64,000 nucleotides of DNA. Origin: Hydrogenophaga sp. RAC07 (lineage in GTDB: Bacteria > Pseudomonadota > Gammaproteobacteria > Burkholderiales > Burkholderiaceae_C). The stretch is from assembly GCF_001713375.1 (NCBI RefSeq), contig NZ_CP016449.1, positions 1,054,001 through 1,118,000 of the forward strand, given 5' to 3'. Position numbers and translations under genes: made by a program. Below the pieces are notes generated by a model, which saw only the letters and a list, made by a program, of their open reading frames with translations, did not search any database and was not told the origin of the DNA. This document shows, piece by piece, positions 24,278 through 35,008 of this stretch. The number at the start of each line of letters is the position of its first letter. Within the stretch, counting starts at the first letter, position 1.

Positions 24278-25570
24278 ATGACCGTTGAAGCAATGGCCTT
24301 CGTGGTCTTCATCGCCGGCATGGTGGTGCTCATGGGCATCGGCATGAACATGGCGTTTGCCTTGTTGCTCACCGGGGCCGCCATGGCCTGGGTGATGGAT
24401 TTCTGGGACACGCAGTTGCTGGCCCAGAACATGGTGGCCGGTGTCGACAGCTTTCCGCTGCTGGCCGTGCCCTTCTTCATCCTCGCGGGTGAGCTCATGA
24501 ACACGGGCGGCATCAGCAAACGCATCATCGACATGGCGCAGGCCTGGGTCGGCCATGTGCGCGGCGGGCTGGGTTATGTGGCCATCGGCGCGGCGGTGTT
24601 GCTCTCGGCCATGTCCGGCTCGGCGCTGGCCGACGCGGCGGCCATGTCGGCCATCTTGCTGCCCATGATGCGCAAGCACGGTTACCCGGTGGCCTCGTCC
24701 GCCGGCCTCATTGCCGCGGGCAGTGTCATCGGCCCGATCATCCCGCCGTCGATGGCCTTCGTGATCTACGGCGTGACCACCAACACCTCGATCTCCGCGC
24801 TGTTCATCTCGGGCATCGTGCCCGGCTTGATCATGGGTGTGGCGCTGGTGCTGGCGTGGCGCGTGGTGCTGCGCAAGATGACGCTGACCAGTTCGCCCCC
24901 GGTGCCCATGGCCGAGCGCCTGCGCCTCACCGCCCGCGCGTTCTGGGCCCTGCTCATGCCGGTGATCATCATTGGCGGCATGAAGAGCGGTGTGTTCACG
25001 CCCACCGAAGCCGCCGTGGTGGCCGCCGCCTACGCGCTGACCATTGCGCTTTTCGTGCACCGCGAAATGCGCCTGCCCGAGGTGTACGGCGTGCTGGTGC
25101 GCGCGGCGAGCACCACCTCGGTGGTCATGTTCCTGTGTGCCGGCGCGGCCGTGGCCAGCTACATGATCACGCTGGCCGACCTGCCGTCCACACTCACCGG
25201 CTGGCTCGGCCCGCTGGTGGAACACCCGCGCCTGCTCATGGTCACCATGATGATCGTGCTGGTGCTCATCGGCACCGCGCTCGACCTCACGCCCACCATC
25301 CTGATCTTCGCGCCGGTCATGCTGCCCATCGCCGTCAAGGCGGGCATCGACCCGGTGTACTTCGGCCTCATGTTCGTGCTCAACGGCGCCATCGGCCTCG
25401 TCACGCCGCCGGTGGGCACGGTGCTCAACGTGGTGGCCGGCGTCGGGCGCCTGCCCATGCACCAGGTCATCAAGGGCGTGAACCCGTTTCTCTTCACCTA
25501 CATCCTCGTGCTCGCCCTGTTCATCGTGTTTCCGCAGATCGTCACCGCGCCCGTGGCGTGGATGCGTTGA
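24278..25570 (+). CDS. TRAP transporter large permease (gluconate cluster)
   Basis: This 430-residue DctM-type permease has about twelve membrane helices. Landmarks include VPFFILAGELMNTGGIS, AVLLSAMSGSALADAAAM and IGPIIPPSMAFVIYGVTTNTS. With the small permease and the binding protein encoded next to it, it forms a sodium-driven importer. Its position behind gntK points to a sugar-acid substrate. Confidence 0.93.
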   Translation: MTVEAMAFVVFIAGMVVLMGIGMNMAFALLLTGAAMAWVMDFWDTQLLAQNMVAGVDSFPLLAVPFFILAGELMNTGGISKRIIDMAQAWVGHVRGGLGYVAIGAAVLLSAMSGSALADAAAMSAILLPMMRKHGYPVASSAGLIAAGSVIGPIIPPSMAFVIYGVTTNTSISALFISGIVPGLIMGVALVLAWRVVLRKMTLTSSPPVPMAERLRLTARAFWALLMPVIIIGGMKSGVFTPTEAAVVAAAYALTIALFVHREMRLPEVYGVLVRAASTTSVVMFLCAGAAVASYMITLADLPSTLTGWLGPLVEHPRLLMVTMMIVLVLIGTALDLTPTILIFAPVMLPIAVKAGIDPVYFGLMFVLNGAIGLVTPPVGTVLNVVAGVGRLPMHQVIKGVNPFLFTYILVLALFIVFPQIVTAPVAWMR

Positions 25571-25611
25571 TCCCTCACCCTTTCACCCCTCACCACTCCA
25601 AGGAGACTGTC

Positions 25612-26631
25612 ATGACCCTGTTCCGTCGCACCCTCATCGCCGCCACCGCCGCGGCCGCCTTCGCTGCGCCCTTCGCAGCGCTCGCGCAAGACATCAAACC
25701 TCGCATCATCCGTTTCGGTTACGGCCTGAACGAAATCTCCAACCAGGGCCGCGCCACCAAGATGTTCGCCGAAGAAGTTGAAAAAGCTTCGGGCGGCAAG
25801 ATGAAGATCCGCGCCATCGGTGCGGCCGCGCTGGGCTCCGACGTGCAGATGCAGCAGGCCCTGATCGGCGGCGCGCAAGAGATGATGGTGGGCTCCACCG
25901 CCACGCTGGTGGGCATCACCAAGGAAATGGCGCTGTGGGACACGCCTTTCCTGTTCAACAACGCGCAAGAGGCCGACGTGGTGCTGGACGGCCCGGTGGG
26001 CCAGAAGGTCATGGACAAGCTGCAGGAGAAGGGGCTCGTGGGCCTGGTGTACTGGGAAAACGGTTTCCGAAACCTCACCAACAACAAGCGCGCGGTGACC
26101 AAGCTGGAAGACATGGACGGCATCAAGCTGCGCGTGATGCAGAACAACGTCTTCATCGACAGCTTCAAGACCCTGGGCGCCAACGCCGTGCCGCTGCCGT
26201 TCTCCGAGCTCTTCACCGCGCTGGAGACCAAGACGGTGGATGGCCAGGAGAACCCGTACAACACCATCCTCTCCAGCAAGTTCTACGAGGTGCAGAAGTA
26301 CCTGACGGTGACCAACCACGTCTACAGTCCCTGGATCGTGACCGTGAGCAAGAAGTACTGGGACCAGCTCAGCAAGGACGAGCAAAAGGTGCTGATGGAC
26401 GCCGCGAAGAAGAGTCGCGACTTCGAACGCAAGGACACGCGCGCCGAAGCCGAAAAGGCGCTGGCCGAGCTCAAGGGCAAGGGCATGCAGGTGAACCAAC
26501 TCAGCCCCGCTGAAGCCGGCCGCATGCGCGACCAGCTCACCCGCATCAACGCCACCATCGCCACCAACGTGGGCATGGACCTGTGGAAGGAAACGCAGGC
26601 GGCGGTGGCCAAGGCGCGCGGCGCGAAGTAA
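25612..26631 (+). CDS. TRAP transporter substrate-binding protein (gluconate cluster)
   Basis: This 339-residue DctP-family protein has a signal peptide ending near PFAALAQ (residue 25). The ligand arginine lies in GIKLRVMQNNVF, and KTVDGQENPYNTI is the typical hinge segment. A strong ribosome site (AAGGAGACTGTC) precedes the ATG. It lies 41 nt after the large permease, and a strong terminator follows. Gluconate specificity is inferred from gntK only. Confidence 0.92.
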   Translation: MTLFRRTLIAATAAAAFAAPFAALAQDIKPRIIRFGYGLNEISNQGRATKMFAEEVEKASGGKMKIRAIGAAALGSDVQMQQALIGGAQEMMVGSTATLVGITKEMALWDTPFLFNNAQEADVVLDGPVGQKVMDKLQEKGLVGLVYWENGFRNLTNNKRAVTKLEDMDGIKLRVMQNNVFIDSFKTLGANAVPLPFSELFTALETKTVDGQENPYNTILSSKFYEVQKYLTVTNHVYSPWIVTVSKKYWDQLSKDEQKVLMDAAKKSRDFERKDTRAEAEKALAELKGKGMQVNQLSPAEAGRMRDQLTRINATIATNVGMDLWKETQAAVAKARGAK

Positions 26632-26652
26632 ACGCCCGAGCGCTGGTCTGAG

Positions 26653-26683
26653 AAAGCCGACCCCGTTTGGGGTCGGCTTTTTT
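26653..26683. terminator. Intrinsic terminator after the gluconate TRAP operon
   Basis: AAAGCCGACCCC (26653-26664), loop GTTT, GGGGTCGGCTTT (26669-26680) then TTT. The perfect 12-bp stem with flanking A and T runs should work in both directions, also ending the convergent lipoprotein gene. Confidence 0.9.
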
Positions 26684-26699
26684 CATGGTGTCGGGCGGA

Positions 26700-27359
26700 T
26701 CATCTTGCGGGCAGGTCGCGCGACAGCAGCTCGGCGTCGAGCACACCGGGCCCCTGCGCGTGGGTGGTGGGGCGTTCGACGTGGCGCTTGACCGTGGCAA
26801 TGCCTTGCGCCGGGCTGATCCAGCGGGTCTCGGTCTCGCCCGTGCTGTCTTTCCAGGAAATCTTCCAGGTCTTGAAGGTCCCGGCCGGCACGGTCACGTC
26901 TTCGAAGGCCTCGACCTTGAAATCGCGCCTCATCGGAACCCGGGCGCCGCTGGCGAAGACCGTCACCATGTACTGTGTGCTCCAGGTCTGGCCCACCGTC
27001 AGCGGCCATGCGTAGTCGATCGGTGGATCGAACGCCATGAAGGGTTTGCCGTCGGGCGTCAGGTTGGCCAGCATCGCAAAGCTCACGGGATCGTGCAGCG
27101 CCGTGCCGGCCTGCGGTGCGCCGAACGAAATCACCGGCTTGCCCTGCCAGGTGGACGGTGTGTGTGTCCACACCACCTTGCCGTCGTAGGTGCCCAGGCT
27201 GCCCGAACTCTTGCGGTGGTAGGTGAGCACAGTGCCCATGGGTGAGATCACCATGCGCTCGGCCGTTGGCGGTGGCGTGGCGCAGCCGGAGACGTTCAAC
27301 AGGGTGAAGCCGGCGAGGGCCAGCAGGGCGGCGGACAGGGGGGTGGGACGTGGGTGCAT
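26700..27359 (-). CDS. Putative lipoprotein of unknown function
   Basis: This 219-residue protein has a lipoprotein signal: hydrophobic stretch, then the lipobox VSGC with Cys26. It has no recognised catalytic motif. The mature domain includes GTVLTYHRKSSGSLGTYDGK and later ETETRWISPAQGIATVKRHVE, a beta-rich pattern. The start at 27359 is preceded by CTGGAG. It is downstream of pgi on the same strand, but a hairpin separates them, so it is probably a separate unit. I do not recognise the family. Confidence 0.75.
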   Translation of the reverse strand: MHPRPTPLSAALLALAGFTLLNVSGCATPPPTAERMVISPMGTVLTYHRKSSGSLGTYDGKVVWTHTPSTWQGKPVISFGAPQAGTALHDPVSFAMLANLTPDGKPFMAFDPPIDYAWPLTVGQTWSTQYMVTVFASGARVPMRRDFKVEAFEDVTVPAGTFKTWKISWKDSTGETETRWISPAQGIATVKRHVERPTTHAQGPGVLDAELLSRDLPAR

Positions 27360-27454
27360 GTTGGCTCCAGAGCGGTTGGTTTGCAGACGGGCCATTGCCC
27401 TTGCGAAATCCACTCTAGGCAGGCCTTCGCCGCGCCCACTGAGCAAACTCAATC

Positions 27455-27480
27455 ACCCGCCGCGTGCCATCGCGGCGGGT
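27455..27480 (-). terminator. Hairpin downstream of pgi
   Basis: ACCCGCCGCG and CGCGGCGGGT (27455-27464, 27471-27480) form a perfect 10-bp stem with a 6-nt loop, 11 nt after the pgi stop. There is no long T tract. It likely marks the 3' end of the zwf-pgi operon. Confidence 0.65.
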
Positions 27481-27490
27481 TTGATCTGTG

Positions 27491-29071
27491 TCAAACCTTG
27501 CGCTGTTCCATCGCCTTGGCCATCGTCTTGCCCAGTTCCACGCCCCACTGGTCGAACGCGTTGATGCGCCAGATCGCGGCCTGGGTGAAGACCTTGTGTT
27601 CGTACAGCGCGATCAGGGCGCCCAGGCGCATCGGGTCCAGCCGGTCGAGCCACAGCAGGTTGCTCGGAATGTTGCCCTCGAACGTGCGGTGCGGCGCCAT
27701 GGCGGCCGCGTCGGCTTCGCTCATGCCGTCCTTCATCAGCGCGGCTTGTGTGTCCTGCAGCGAGCGTCCGCAGGCCATGGCCTGGGCCTGGGCGCGCAGG
27801 TTGAGGTTGACGACGCCGTGGTGCGTGGCGGCCATGGGCAGCGGCGTGTCTTCGTTCAGCACACCGATGAAATCCACCGGCACGGTGTGTCGGCCTTGGT
27901 GGATGAGCTGGAAGTAGGCGTGTTGCCCGTCGATGCCCAGGCCTCCCCAGACGATGGGGCCGGTGTCCACCGTGGTCGGCGTGCCGTCGGTGTGGGTGCG
28001 CTTGCCGTTGGACTCCATGTCCATCTGCTGCACGAAGGGGGTGAAGCGCGCCAGCCGCGAGGCGTAGGGCACGATGAGCTGGGTGGGCATCTCCAGGAAG
28101 TTGCGGTTCCAGATGCCGGTCAGCGCCAGCTGCATGGGCAGGTTTTGCGCGGGCAGTGCGGTGCAGAAATGCTCGTCCATGGCGCGCGCACCGGCCAGGA
28201 AGGCGCGGAAGTTTTCAGCGCCGACGGCGATGGCCAGCGGCAGGCCCAGCGCCGACCACACCGAGTAGCGCCCGCCCACCCAGTCCCAGAACAAGAAGGT
28301 GCGCTCGCTCGGGTAGCCCAGCCTGGCGGCCTGTGCCGGGCTCGCGGTGATGGCCACGAGGTGTTTGGACAAAGCCTCGGGTGGGCAGCCGTGGTCGGTC
28401 AGCCAGCGTTGCGCGCTGGCGGCGTTGGTCAGCGTTTCCTGCGTGGTGAAGGTCTTGCTGGAGACCACGAGCAGGGTGCGCTTCGCGTCGAGACCACGCA
28501 GCACGCTCCACAGCGCCCACGCGTCGGGGTTGGAAACGCAGTGCACGCGCACACCGGGCACGGCCGGGGCCGCCAGGTGGGCCAGGGCCTCGATGGCCAT
28601 GCGCGGGCCGAGGTCGGAGCCGCCGATGCCGATGTTCACCACGTCGGTGATGGCCTCGCCCGAGAAGCCGAGCACGGCGCCCGCGTTCAGCGCCTGGGCA
28701 AAGTCGCACACACGCGCCAGCTCGCGTTGCACATCGGCCTGCACCGCATTGCCCCAGGGGCCGGCGTGCAGCGGGTCGCCCCGCAGTGCCACGTGCAACA
28801 CCGGGCGGTCCTCGGTGGTGTTGATGGTGTCGCCGCGGAACATGGCGTCGCGCTGCGCCGCCACGTCGGATTGTTCGGCCAGCGCGAGCAGTGCCTGCTG
28901 GATGGCTGGTGTGAGGCGCTGGCGGCTGGCGTCCAGGGCAATGCCCGCGGCAGTCAAGCCCATGCGGTGCTCGCGGTGGCTGTCGGTGAGCAGTTCGCGC
29001 AGGTGCGGCGTGGGGCTGGCGGCCAGTGTCTGCAGTTGCTGCCAGGCGGGCAGGGTGGTGGGCAGTTTCAT
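27491..29071 (-). CDS. pgi: Glucose-6-phosphate isomerase
   Basis: This 526-residue cytosolic enzyme has the PGI signatures NIGIGGSDLGPRMAIEAL, SSKTFTTQETLTNA, FWDWVGGRYSVWSALGLP and MESNGKRTHTDG. The catalytic Glu lies in the MESNGK area. It interconverts glucose 6-phosphate and fructose 6-phosphate, linking the fructose kinase product to Zwf. It is the last gene of zwf-pgl-edd-eda-pgi and starts 14 nt after eda. Confidence 0.97.
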   Translation of the reverse strand: MKLPTTLPAWQQLQTLAASPTPHLRELLTDSHREHRMGLTAAGIALDASRQRLTPAIQQALLALAEQSDVAAQRDAMFRGDTINTTEDRPVLHVALRGDPLHAGPWGNAVQADVQRELARVCDFAQALNAGAVLGFSGEAITDVVNIGIGGSDLGPRMAIEALAHLAAPAVPGVRVHCVSNPDAWALWSVLRGLDAKRTLLVVSSKTFTTQETLTNAASAQRWLTDHGCPPEALSKHLVAITASPAQAARLGYPSERTFLFWDWVGGRYSVWSALGLPLAIAVGAENFRAFLAGARAMDEHFCTALPAQNLPMQLALTGIWNRNFLEMPTQLIVPYASRLARFTPFVQQMDMESNGKRTHTDGTPTTVDTGPIVWGGLGIDGQHAYFQLIHQGRHTVPVDFIGVLNEDTPLPMAATHHGVVNLNLRAQAQAMACGRSLQDTQAALMKDGMSEADAAAMAPHRTFEGNIPSNLLWLDRLDPMRLGALIALYEHKVFTQAAIWRINAFDQWGVELGKTMAKAMEQRKV

Positions 29072-29085
29072 GGATGGCGTCTCTC

Positions 29086-29721
29086 TCAGTTGGGCGCGGC
29101 CATCGCGGTGGCCTCGCGCGCCAGTTTCGTGATGCCGGCCCAGTCTCCGTTGCGCAGCAGATCGGCCGGGGTGAGCCACGAGCCACCGGCCATGGCCACA
29201 TTGGGCAGTTTCAGAAAGTCGCGCAGGTTGTCCACGCTCACGCCGCCGGTGGGGCAGAAGCGCACGTCGGGCAGCGGCGCGCCGAGCGCCTTGAGCATGC
29301 CGATGCCACCGGCCTGCGAGGCGGGGAAGAGTTTCATGAGCGTGAAGCCGTGGTCGCGTGCGCGCATGACTTCGCCGGGTGTCATCACACCGGGGATGAA
29401 GGGCAGGTTCGCTTCGCGCACGGCGTGCACGAGTTCGTCGGTGCAGCCCGGCGACAGGGCGAAGCTGGCGCCGGCCGCGACCACCTGCCTGACTTCGGCG
29501 ACACGCGTGACGGTGCCGGCACCCAGGTGCATCTGCGGCACGGCGCGCGCGACGGCTTCCATGGCGTGCAGGGCCACGTTGGAGCGCAGGGTGATCTCCA
29601 TCACATCGATGCCGCCTTCCAACAGGGCGTGGGCCAGCGGCACGGCGTGGGCCGCGTCGTTGAGCACGATCACGGGGACGACGCGCGAGGTGAAAGCGGG
29701 GCGGGTGAAGCAGGTGGTCAT
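29086..29721 (-). CDS. eda: KDPG/KHG aldolase
   Basis: This 211-residue class I aldolase of the Entner-Doudoroff pathway has the active-site residues Glu42 and Arg46 (MEITLR) and the Schiff-base Lys130 (TLMKLFPAS). CPTGGVSVDNL forms the phosphate site. It splits 2-keto-3-deoxy-6-phosphogluconate into pyruvate and glyceraldehyde 3-phosphate. It lies 15 nt after edd. Confidence 0.97.
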   Translation of the reverse strand: MTTCFTRPAFTSRVVPVIVLNDAAHAVPLAHALLEGGIDVMEITLRSNVALHAMEAVARAVPQMHLGAGTVTRVAEVRQVVAAGASFALSPGCTDELVHAVREANLPFIPGVMTPGEVMRARDHGFTLMKLFPASQAGGIGMLKALGAPLPDVRFCPTGGVSVDNLRDFLKLPNVAMAGGSWLTPADLLRNGDWAGITKLAREATAMAAPN

Positions 29722-29736
29722 GGTGTTCCTTGGGGT

Positions 29737-31560
<1,824 letters not shown>

Positions 31561-31584
31561 GATGTCTCCGATTCAATTCAAGTG

Positions 31585-31636
31585 AACACCGCGGAACGGG
31601 CTTTGCCCGGCCGCAGGTGTTGCCCCCTGGAGGGGG
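31585..31636. repeat. Hairpin-forming intergenic repeat between pgl and edd
   Basis: AACACCGCGG (31585-31594) pairs with CCGCAGGTGTT (31611-31621, one bulge). An inner CGGGC/GCCCG stem lies at 31597-31609. CCCCCT...AGGGGG follows at 31623-31636. The composition resembles the repeat-like segment at 36182 in this window, with C-rich and G-rich arms. Confidence 0.55.
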
Positions 31637-31676
31637 GATGCGGCTACACGCAGTGACAAAGCGACGGGGGTGGTCA

Positions 31677-32375
31677 TCAAGAAAGCCAGACACTCACGGG
31701 CGTCTGGTGCTGGTTGAGGATGAGCGACACCGGCAGGGCTTCGTCGGCGCCGAGGCGGGCTTGCTGGAACACGGCCAGCTTGCTGGCGCCGCTGATCGCC
31801 AGCGCGAGTTCGCGCGTGGCCAGCAGGGCGGGCAGGGTGAGGGTGAGGCGCGCGTGGGGCGCCGTGGCCGGGCGAACCCAGGCCACCGGGCCGCTGCTGT
31901 ACAGCGCCTGGTTCAGACCGGGCGCGCCGGGGAACAGCGACGCGGTGTGGCCGTCGTCGCCCATGCCGAGCACCGCCATGTCCATCGGCCAGGGCTGGGT
32001 GGCCAGGCGGCGGTTGGCGGCGTCCACCAGGCGGATGAGCGCTGGTTCATCCAGCGTGTCGGGCAGCGTGTCAAAGAAGGGAACGAAGGTGGCCGCTGCA
32101 GCGTCGTCTTTCAGCAGGTGCTGGCGCACCAGCGCGGTGTTGCTGTCGGCGTGGTCGTGCGGCACGCAGCGTTCGTCCACCAGCAGCACGGTCACGCGTT
32201 TCCACTCCAGCGGCAGCACGCGCAGCGCTTCAAACAGCGCGATGGGCGACTTGCCACCCGAGACCGCCAGCACGGCGTGTCCGCGCAGGTTGATGGCCAG
32301 GTGCAGGCTTTGCGCGATGGTGTCGGCGAGTTGCCAGGCCAGCTCGGCGGCCGAGTTGCAGGCGTGCTCTTTCAT
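31677..32375 (-). CDS. pgl: 6-phosphogluconolactonase
   Basis: This 232-residue protein carries the lactonase motifs AVSGGKSPIALFEAL, LLVDERCVPHDHADSN and GMGDDGHTASLFPG. It hydrolyses 6-phosphogluconolactone made by Zwf. The ATG at 32375 overlaps the zwf stop by 4 nt, which supports this start and shows translational coupling. Confidence 0.95.
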   Translation of the reverse strand: MKEHACNSAAELAWQLADTIAQSLHLAINLRGHAVLAVSGGKSPIALFEALRVLPLEWKRVTVLLVDERCVPHDHADSNTALVRQHLLKDDAAAATFVPFFDTLPDTLDEPALIRLVDAANRRLATQPWPMDMAVLGMGDDGHTASLFPGAPGLNQALYSSGPVAWVRPATAPHARLTLTLPALLATRELALAISGASKLAVFQQARLGADEALPVSLILNQHQTPVSVWLS

Positions 32376-33856
32376 GATTCTTCCACCCAGGCCGAGCCTT
32401 CGCGCGCCATCAGGGCCGACGAGGCCGCCGGGCCCCAACTGCCTGCGGTGTAGGCCTTGGGCTTCTCGTTCAGGTTCTTCCAGCCGTCCAGGATGGGCTC
32501 GACCCAGGTCCATGCGGCTTCGAGTTCGTCGCGGCGCATGAAGTGCGTGAGGCGGCCCTTGATCACGTCCATGAGCAGGCGCTCATAGGCTTCGGCGCGG
32601 CGCGCGCTGAAGGCGGATTCGAGGTCCAGGTTCAGGCTCACCGGGCGCAGACGCATGCCGCTGCCGGGTTCCTTGGCCATCATCTGCAGCTGCACGTGTT
32701 CTTCGGGCTGCAGGCGGATCATGAGCCGGTTGACCGGCTGGCGTGGTGCGTCCGGAAAGATGGTGTAGGGCAGGTCGGCGAACTCGATCACGATTTCCGA
32801 GCGACGCTCGGCCATGCGTTTGCCGGTGCGCAGAAAGATCGGCACGTTGGCCCAGCGCCAGTTGTTGATGTGGGCGCGCAGGGCCACGAAAGTTTCGGTC
32901 GCGCTGTCGGGCGGCACGTTGTCTTCCTGGTGGTAGCCCACCGCCTTGTCGCCGTTGGAGGCGCCCGCGGTGTACTGCCCGCGCACCGTGTCGCGCGCCA
33001 CGTCGGCCACGGTCATGGGGCGCAGCGAGCGCAGCACCTTGAGCTTTTCGTCCCGCACAGCGTCGGGGTCGAGCGAGACCGGCGGCTCCATGGCCACGAT
33101 GCACAGCAGCTGCAACAGGTGGTTCTGCAGCATGTCGCGCAGCGCGCCGGTGCCGTCGTAGAAGCCGGCGCGGCTGCCCACGCCCACCGATTCGGCCACC
33201 GTGATCTGCACGCTCTTGATGTAGGGGCTGCGCCAGAGCGGTTCGAAGATGGTGTTGCCGAAGCGCAGCACCATGAGGTTCTGCACCGTCTCCTTGCCGA
33301 GGTAGTGGTCGATGCGGAAGGTCTGCGCCTCGCTGAAAAAGCGGCCAACTTCCTCGTTGATCTGGCGCGCCGAAGCCAGGTCGTGGCCGAGGGGTTTTTC
33401 AAGCACCACGCGCGAGCGCGCATCGATCAGGTCGGCGCTGGCGAGGTGGGCACAGATGCCGGTGAACAGCGTGGGGGCGGTGGCCAGGTAGTAGACGCGG
33501 TCGGAGCCGTTCTGCAGCGCCGCGCCCAGGGCCGCGAAGTCGGCGGGTTGTGTCGCGTCCAGGCACACATAGCCCAGCCGGTCCTTGAAGGCGGTCCAGG
33601 CCGCGTCGTCCAGCGCTTCGGCGTCGATGAAGCCGCGCACCTTGTCGTCGACGAAGGCGGTGAAGGTGTTGCGGTCCCAGGGCTGGCGACCGAGTGCGAG
33701 GATGCGCGTGGCCTCGGGCAGGTTGTGGTGCAGGTGCGCCATGTAGAGCGCGGGCAGCAGTTTGCGCACCGAGAGGTCGCCCGCGCCACCGAAGATCACC
33801 AGGTCGAGCGGAACCTGGGGGGCGGAGGTGGCGGCGGTGGGGCTTGAGGTGACCAT
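32372..33856 (-). CDS. zwf: Glucose-6-phosphate 1-dehydrogenase
   Basis: This 494-residue enzyme has the cofactor motif GGAGDLS (23-29), EKPLGHD (153-159) and the active-site RIDHYLGKE (181-189). It oxidises glucose 6-phosphate to the lactone. The ATG at 33856 is preferred, but a TTG 12 nt earlier is possible. No Shine-Dalgarno is visible. Two palindromes, one HexR-like, lie just upstream. Confidence 0.97.
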   Translation of the reverse strand: MVTSSPTAATSAPQVPLDLVIFGGAGDLSVRKLLPALYMAHLHHNLPEATRILALGRQPWDRNTFTAFVDDKVRGFIDAEALDDAAWTAFKDRLGYVCLDATQPADFAALGAALQNGSDRVYYLATAPTLFTGICAHLASADLIDARSRVVLEKPLGHDLASARQINEEVGRFFSEAQTFRIDHYLGKETVQNLMVLRFGNTIFEPLWRSPYIKSVQITVAESVGVGSRAGFYDGTGALRDMLQNHLLQLLCIVAMEPPVSLDPDAVRDEKLKVLRSLRPMTVADVARDTVRGQYTAGASNGDKAVGYHQEDNVPPDSATETFVALRAHINNWRWANVPIFLRTGKRMAERRSEIVIEFADLPYTIFPDAPRQPVNRLMIRLQPEEHVQLQMMAKEPGSGMRLRPVSLNLDLESAFSARRAEAYERLLMDVIKGRLTHFMRRDELEAAWTWVEPILDGWKNLNEKPKAYTAGSWGPAASSALMAREGSAWVEES

Positions 33857-33863
33857 GGATCTA

Positions 33864-33878
33864 ATCAAGTTACTTGAT
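33864..33878. promoter_or_regulatory. Perfect palindrome ATCAAGT-T-ACTTGAT before zwf
   Basis: Two 7-bp arms flank a single T, ending 8 nt before the zwf ATG. It overlaps the alternative TTG start and the place where a ribosome site would be. The cognate regulator is unknown. It differs from the HexR-like site 16 nt further upstream. Confidence 0.5.
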
Positions 33879-33893
33879 AAAACGGGATCGTAA

Positions 33894-33908
33894 TGTAATT
33901 AAGTTACA
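33894..33908. promoter_or_regulatory. HexR-like site TGTAATTAAGTTACA upstream of zwf
   Basis: The 15-bp sequence has 5-bp arms TGTAA/TTACA around an A/T-rich centre. It is close to the HexR operator known from gamma-proteobacteria (TGTAATTWAATTACA-like), which senses KDPG and controls zwf-edd-eda. It lies about 40 nt before the zwf ATG. No hexR gene is in this window. Confidence 0.6.
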
Positions 33909-33991
33909 TAACGGGTACAGGATGCCAACGCCTGCCCGGCAGGGCATGGGGCGTTGCCTCCACCTTAACCGCCGAAGCGGCGCGCGCCCAG

Positions 33992-35005
33992 TCAGAGGGT
34001 GCGAAAAACCGGTGGCTGGGCCGTGGTGCGGGCCACCACCTCGGCCAGGCTGGGCGGGGTGCAGCCGGTTTGCATCACGCACAGGCTGGCGCTGGCCACG
34101 GCGTGCGCCAGCAAGTGTTTCGCGTCGGTGGCGTCCAGCCGCAGTTCGTCGGCTCGGGTGGCGTGGTGCATGGCCGGGCGCTGCAGCAAAGCCACCAGCA
34201 GACCGGCCAGAAAACAGTCGCCCGCGCCCACCGTGTCGACCACCGTGACCGGCGCCGACTCGGCGCTGTGCCAGGCCCGGCCATCGCGCGTCAGCAGCAC
34301 CGCACCGCCCGCGCCCAGGGTGAGCGCCAGCCACTGCGCGGACGTGCTGGCCAGCAGCGCGCCGGCCTGGTGCATGGCGTCTGCGCCATCGATGCCCAGC
34401 GTGTCGAGGTCGTCGTCGCTCACCTTGATCAGGTGGGCCTGCTGCAGGGCGGCCATCACGCTGGCACGGTAGGCATCCATGTCGGGCACCACGGCCGGGC
34501 GCAGGTTGGCGTCCACCACCACCAGGCGCCCTGCGGCGCGCTGGGCCCGCAGCCAGGGCAGGTAGTGGGCGCTGTCCTCGGCCGCCAGCGCCAGGCAGCC
34601 GGTGACGGTGATGCGAAGGCCCGGATGGGCTTCGCAGGCGGCGATCAAACCCTGCGCCGTCACCTGCCGGTCGGCCACGCCCTCACGGTAGAAGCTGTAG
34701 CTGGCCTTGCCCTGGTCGTCCAGACCCACCACCGCGAGCGACGTGGGCTCGTGCGCCGGTTGCGGCTGGGCGAGCGTCACGCCGGCCTGCGCGATGCCGT
34801 TGGCCAGGAGTCGGCCGAAGCGATCGGCCGCGAGCGGGTTGAGGTAGAGCGTGCCCACCCCTTGCAGGCCAAGGGCGCGCGTGAGGTTGTAGACCGCGCC
34901 GCCCGCGCAGGGGCGCAGACGCCCGTCGGCGTCTTCGATCAGATCGATGAGGGCTTCGCCAGCGGTGGCGACTTGAACGGCTCCGGGGATGCTAGGGAAA
35001 ACCAT
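33992..35005 (-). CDS. PfkB family carbohydrate kinase (probable fructokinase)
   Basis: This 337-residue ribokinase-fold kinase has the N-terminal GEALIDLIEDADGRLRPCAGGAVYN and the C-terminal catalytic motif DTVGAGDCFLAGLL, with the catalytic Asp in GAGD. It is divergent from a CUT2 sugar importer, as frcK is near frcBCA in rhizobia. It likely makes fructose 6-phosphate. Ribokinase or other ketose kinase activity cannot be excluded. The ATG at 35005 abuts an operator candidate. Confidence 0.88.
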   Translation of the reverse strand: MVFPSIPGAVQVATAGEALIDLIEDADGRLRPCAGGAVYNLTRALGLQGVGTLYLNPLAADRFGRLLANGIAQAGVTLAQPQPAHEPTSLAVVGLDDQGKASYSFYREGVADRQVTAQGLIAACEAHPGLRITVTGCLALAAEDSAHYLPWLRAQRAAGRLVVVDANLRPAVVPDMDAYRASVMAALQQAHLIKVSDDDLDTLGIDGADAMHQAGALLASTSAQWLALTLGAGGAVLLTRDGRAWHSAESAPVTVVDTVGAGDCFLAGLLVALLQRPAMHHATRADELRLDATDAKHLLAHAVASASLCVMQTGCTPPSLAEVVARTTAQPPVFRTL

Positions 35006-35008
35006 AAC

